The notes below the pieces were generated by a model that had not been told where the DNA came from, did not search any database, and worked only from the letters and a program-made list of their open reading frames with translations. The position numbers and the translations under genes are program-made. A stretch of DNA of 7,543 nt from Gammaproteobacteria bacterium. Lineage in GTDB: Bacteria; Pseudomonadota; Gammaproteobacteria; GRL18. Positions 5,274 to 7,543 of the stretch are shown piece after piece. Each line of letters opens with the position of its first letter. Position 1 is the first letter of the stretch. The DNA lies in contig JAPVVU010000142.1 of the NCBI GenBank assembly GCA_028571885.1, positions 1 through 7,543 of the forward strand, read 5' to 3'.

Positions 5274-7287
5274 AAAGTTTTTTATTCTTCTCAGTCTGAT
5301 AATTGCCCTGATTGACGGCCTGTTTGTCACAGTCAATCATTTCTGCACCCGCGATACTTTCGAAGCAACTTTACAAGAAGAGAGTCGAAATAATTACGCC
5401 ATTTATAAAACCGTTCTTGAAGCGACCTACAATGGCCTCTCTATGCAGGCCACCCTTTTTGCCAGTGATAAACGAATCCAGGAACTTTTTTTACAGGGTA
5501 AAAAAGCACTTGAACTTGAAGGGGGTGGAGCGGGTGGCGAGAAAACAGCCCAAATAAGAAATAAACTCTACCAACTAGTCGCTAAACCCTGGCAGATTGC
5601 CACTGAAAAATTTGATGTTCGGCAATTACATTTTCATCTTGGTCCTGGCTCTCATAGTTTTTTACGTGTCCACAAGCCAGAGAAATTTGGTGATCGGATG
5701 GATGATCTACGTTTCATCATTGTTGATACTAATGCCGAACGAACACCCCGAAGTGGTTTTGAAACGGGCAGAGTTTATTCAGGTTTACGCAGTGTTGTAC
5801 CCATTTTTGCCTGGGATAAAGTCTTACAAAAAAAAGTGTATGTCGGAGCGCTGGAAGTAGGTACATCGTATAAAAAATTACTGGAAACAATTGATCAAAA
5901 CCTTAATATTGAACTCAGTGTTTTACTCAATAATCAGCATATCAAAAAGACAGTCTGGGATGAATTTCTTACTGGACGTTACAATAACAATACAATCAGT
6001 GGTTGTGATTGTATTCTGGAAGCCAGTTCACGTCCTGATCAGAAATCATTTCTTGAATATATTTCAAAAAAAATAAATTCTGAGAATCAGCTGCGAAAAG
6101 CTGATGGCATGTCGAGTGTTATCAGTTATAAAAATCATTTCTATACCTACACCTTTCACCCGTTCAGGGATTATATCGGCACAAAAACACCATCACGAAA
6201 AGACATTGGTGCTATCTTTATTTCAAGGAATATTGACGAGCAGATGGCAATATACAATGAAGAGCAATGGTTCAATATTCTTTATGGTATTATTGCATTT
6301 GTCATTATTGAACTCTTACTCATTTTTACTTTTCTTCAGGTAACAAAGCATTTAACCACGCAGGTTAACATACAAACCAGTGAATTATCAGAACAAAAAC
6401 GCACCATCGAACTGGAGAGAATCAAATATAAAAATCTGGCTGATGCAATTAATGAAAACTATTTTTTTTATACGCGTGATGCAGACAATAAATTTTCTTA
6501 TGTCAGTTCATCCATCACCCAGGTACTGGGCTTTTCTAAAGAAGAGTTTTTAGCTAATCCAGTTCAGTATCTACCTGAAAATGCCCATGCTGACTTTGTT
6601 CTAAAAAAAGCACATCATATATTTCTTGAAAAAAAACAAAATAACTTTGAAGTTGAAATTTACAATAAAGCGAGTCGCTTACAATACCTTCTGGTGACAG
6701 AAACACCAAAATATGATGACAATAATCAGATAACTCTAATTGAGGGCATGGCACAGGATATTACTAAAACGCGACAGGACAAGATGCTATTACAACTGCA
6801 TTGCAAAATTCTGCAGTTAATTACCGATTGTCATCCACAGGAAAAGATTTTAAACGTACTGGCGCAAGGCGTTGAAGCAATTATTCAGGATGTGAATTGC
6901 GCAATTATGCTACTTAACCATCAGACTAATACGCTCAAAATTGCTGCTGCACCAACGCTGCCGGAGGAATTTAAAAAAACCATTGATAACCTGGATGTCA
7001 GCTTACAGAATAATGCCTGCTCAATTGTAGCCACAACGGCAAAACGAAAAATCATTGCCAATACTCAGCACATTGCAGATAATCAAAACCTTAGTCAGCT
7101 CTTTAAAAATTCACCCTATAAAGCCTGCTGCTCCGAGCCTGTTCTCTCCTGCGATGCAAAAGTGTTGGCAACTGTTGATTTTTACTATGATAAAGCATGC
7201 CTGCCCAATGAGTCAGATTTTTTGATCATAATCACTGCAACCGAGCTTGTTTCTATACTTTTTGAATCACACGTAAGTGAAATCTGA
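5260..7287 (+). CDS. Membrane receptor with Cache, PAS and GAF domains, lacking an output domain
   Basis: This encodes 675 residues. A membrane helix at about 7-27 and a second at about 337-361 enclose a periplasmic sensor of some 310 residues. The block LHFHLGPGSHSFLRVHKPEK (123-142), followed by FGDRMDDLR and the GRVYSGLRSVVPIF stretch (170-183), is typical of the double-Cache sensor family found in two-component kinases, chemoreceptors and diguanylate cyclases. A helical linker (362-390) leads to a PAS domain (about 388-505) and a GAF domain (about 515-668, with ACCSEPVLS at 622-630). This GAF type usually precedes GGDEF/EAL modules, yet the protein stops ten or so residues after it, with no kinase, GGDEF, EAL or methyl-accepting region. 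The GAF segment NNACSIVA (584-591) has lost the usual glycines. The ATG lacks an SD, but an in-frame TGA at 5224 and the adjacent helix support this start. Its position after dctM suggests a role with the transporter, unproven. Confidence 0.85.
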   Translation: MRKNKKFFILLSLIIALIDGLFVTVNHFCTRDTFEATLQEESRNNYAIYKTVLEATYNGLSMQATLFASDKRIQELFLQGKKALELEGGGAGGEKTAQIRNKLYQLVAKPWQIATEKFDVRQLHFHLGPGSHSFLRVHKPEKFGDRMDDLRFIIVDTNAERTPRSGFETGRVYSGLRSVVPIFAWDKVLQKKVYVGALEVGTSYKKLLETIDQNLNIELSVLLNNQHIKKTVWDEFLTGRYNNNTISGCDCILEASSRPDQKSFLEYISKKINSENQLRKADGMSSVISYKNHFYTYTFHPFRDYIGTKTPSRKDIGAIFISRNIDEQMAIYNEEQWFNILYGIIAFVIIELLLIFTFLQVTKHLTTQVNIQTSELSEQKRTIELERIKYKNLADAINENYFFYTRDADNKFSYVSSSITQVLGFSKEEFLANPVQYLPENAHADFVLKKAHHIFLEKKQNNFEVEIYNKASRLQYLLVTETPKYDDNNQITLIEGMAQDITKTRQDKMLLQLHCKILQLITDCHPQEKILNVLAQGVEAIIQDVNCAIMLLNHQTNTLKIAAAPTLPEEFKKTIDNLDVSLQNNACSIVATTAKRKIIANTQHIADNQNLSQLFKNSPYKACCSEPVLSCDAKVLATVDFYYDKACLPNESDFLIIITATELVSILFESHVSEI

Positions 7288-7310
7288 CTGATTCATTAAA
7301 TCCCTACACA

Positions 7311-7316
7311 TATAAT
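7311..7316 (+). promoter_or_regulatory. Candidate -10 box for the downstream small gene
   Basis: TATAAT matches the sigma-70 consensus exactly, 72 bases before the ATG at 7389. The best -35 at 17-bp spacing is CTGATT (7288-7293), only three of six matches, so this is a weak call in A/T-rich DNA. Confidence 0.3.
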
Positions 7317-7374
7317 TCTTCCATCTTACAGTATTATAGTAATTATTTTGGTAAAATATGAATATCCATTTTTC

Positions 7375-7380
7375 AAGGAG
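7375..7380 (+). promoter_or_regulatory. Strong ribosome-binding site AAGGAG
   Basis: AAGGAG lies eight bases before the ATG at 7389. It is the best SD in the window and fixes the start of the small gene at the right edge in preference to the out-of-frame ATG at 7358. Confidence 0.75.
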
Positions 7381-7388
7381 TGAATTTC

Positions 7389-7543
7389 ATGGACCTTCAA
7401 CAACAACTCGAAACAGAAATTATTGATCTGCAAAAATTAATAGCAAACAGTCAACAACAAGGTGAGCCTAAACATATAATAAAAATGTATCAGCACCTCA
7501 TTAAAACAAAGAAAGAAAAATTAAAAAAAATACTTACTTTTTC
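7389..7543 (+). CDS. Small helix-rich charged protein, 3' end outside the window
   Basis: An open frame of 51 codons plus two bases runs from the ATG to the right edge, so the gene is partial. The protein starts MDLQQQLETEIIDLQKLIAN and is rich in Gln, Lys, Glu, Leu and Ile with heptad-like hydrophobic spacing, followed by a lysine-rich helix (about 40-48). It has no signal peptide or membrane segment in the visible part and is probably cytoplasmic. A strong SD supports translation. It follows the receptor by about 100 bases on the same strand, with a possible promoter of its own. I do not recognise the family; a small coiled-coil adaptor is one possibility. Confidence 0.6.
   Translation, partial: MDLQQQLETEIIDLQKLIANSQQQGEPKHIIKMYQHLIKTKKEKLKKILTF

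Noticed and set aside
5518..5540. G-rich tract in the receptor gene that might form a two-tier G-quadruplex or be an inserted glycine linker
   Set aside because: It codes EGGGAGGE (residues 87-94) in the periplasmic domain, and as I recall a glycine-rich loop at this place is common in this sensor family. No sign of insertion is visible.
7288..7388. Frameshift hypothesis: a lost GGDEF or kinase domain continuing after the receptor stop
   Set aside because: The region is A/T-rich with stops in all frames and shows no domain motifs; a strong SD and a new gene follow.

Overview
The window looks like a chromosomal stretch from an AT-rich gammaproteobacterium, probably marine or aquatic. This is inferred from the TRAP dicarboxylate transporter, the style of the Cache/PAS/GAF sensor, the Shine-Dalgarno (SD) sites and the base composition; no single marker fixes the taxon. 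There are five long genes, one partial small gene at the right edge, and several structured non-coding stretches.

Layout, left to right. Positions 1-19 resemble one end of a mobile element whose body lies outside the window. A hairpin (30-62) closes a minus-strand gene (63-1448) for a patatin-like phospholipase lipoprotein. The 415-bp gap that follows (1449-1863) holds a minus-strand ORF of uncertain status, and upstream of dctP a direct repeat, a dyad and a possible -10 box. Then come the three parts of a tripartite TRAP transporter on the plus strand: dctP (1864-2850), dctQ (3176-3790) and dctM (3787-5085). A 161-bp miniature inverted-repeat element sits between dctP and dctQ. It has 15-bp terminal inverted repeats starting GTAA and a perfect 8-bp target duplication, which is the IS66-family signature. 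dctQ ends in four and a half copies of an 18-bp repeat; the last copy carries both the dctQ stop and the dctM ribosome-binding site and start.

A structured 174-bp leader follows dctM, with a candidate promoter at its start and a possible 16-codon mini-ORF at its end. It leads into a 675-residue membrane receptor (5260-7287) with a periplasmic Cache-type sensor, PAS and GAF domains but no recognisable output domain. A small charged, helix-rich ORF with a strong SD begins at 7389 and runs off the right edge.

How the genes may work together: DctP captures a C4-dicarboxylate or related organic acid in the periplasm and DctQM carries it across the inner membrane with sodium. The adjacent receptor could sense a related ligand, but this is inference from position only. 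The lipase-like lipoprotein is divergent and not obviously linked. The most unusual points are the mobile element inside the transporter operon, the repeat array built around the dctQ/dctM translational junction, and the receptor that ends right after its GAF domain.
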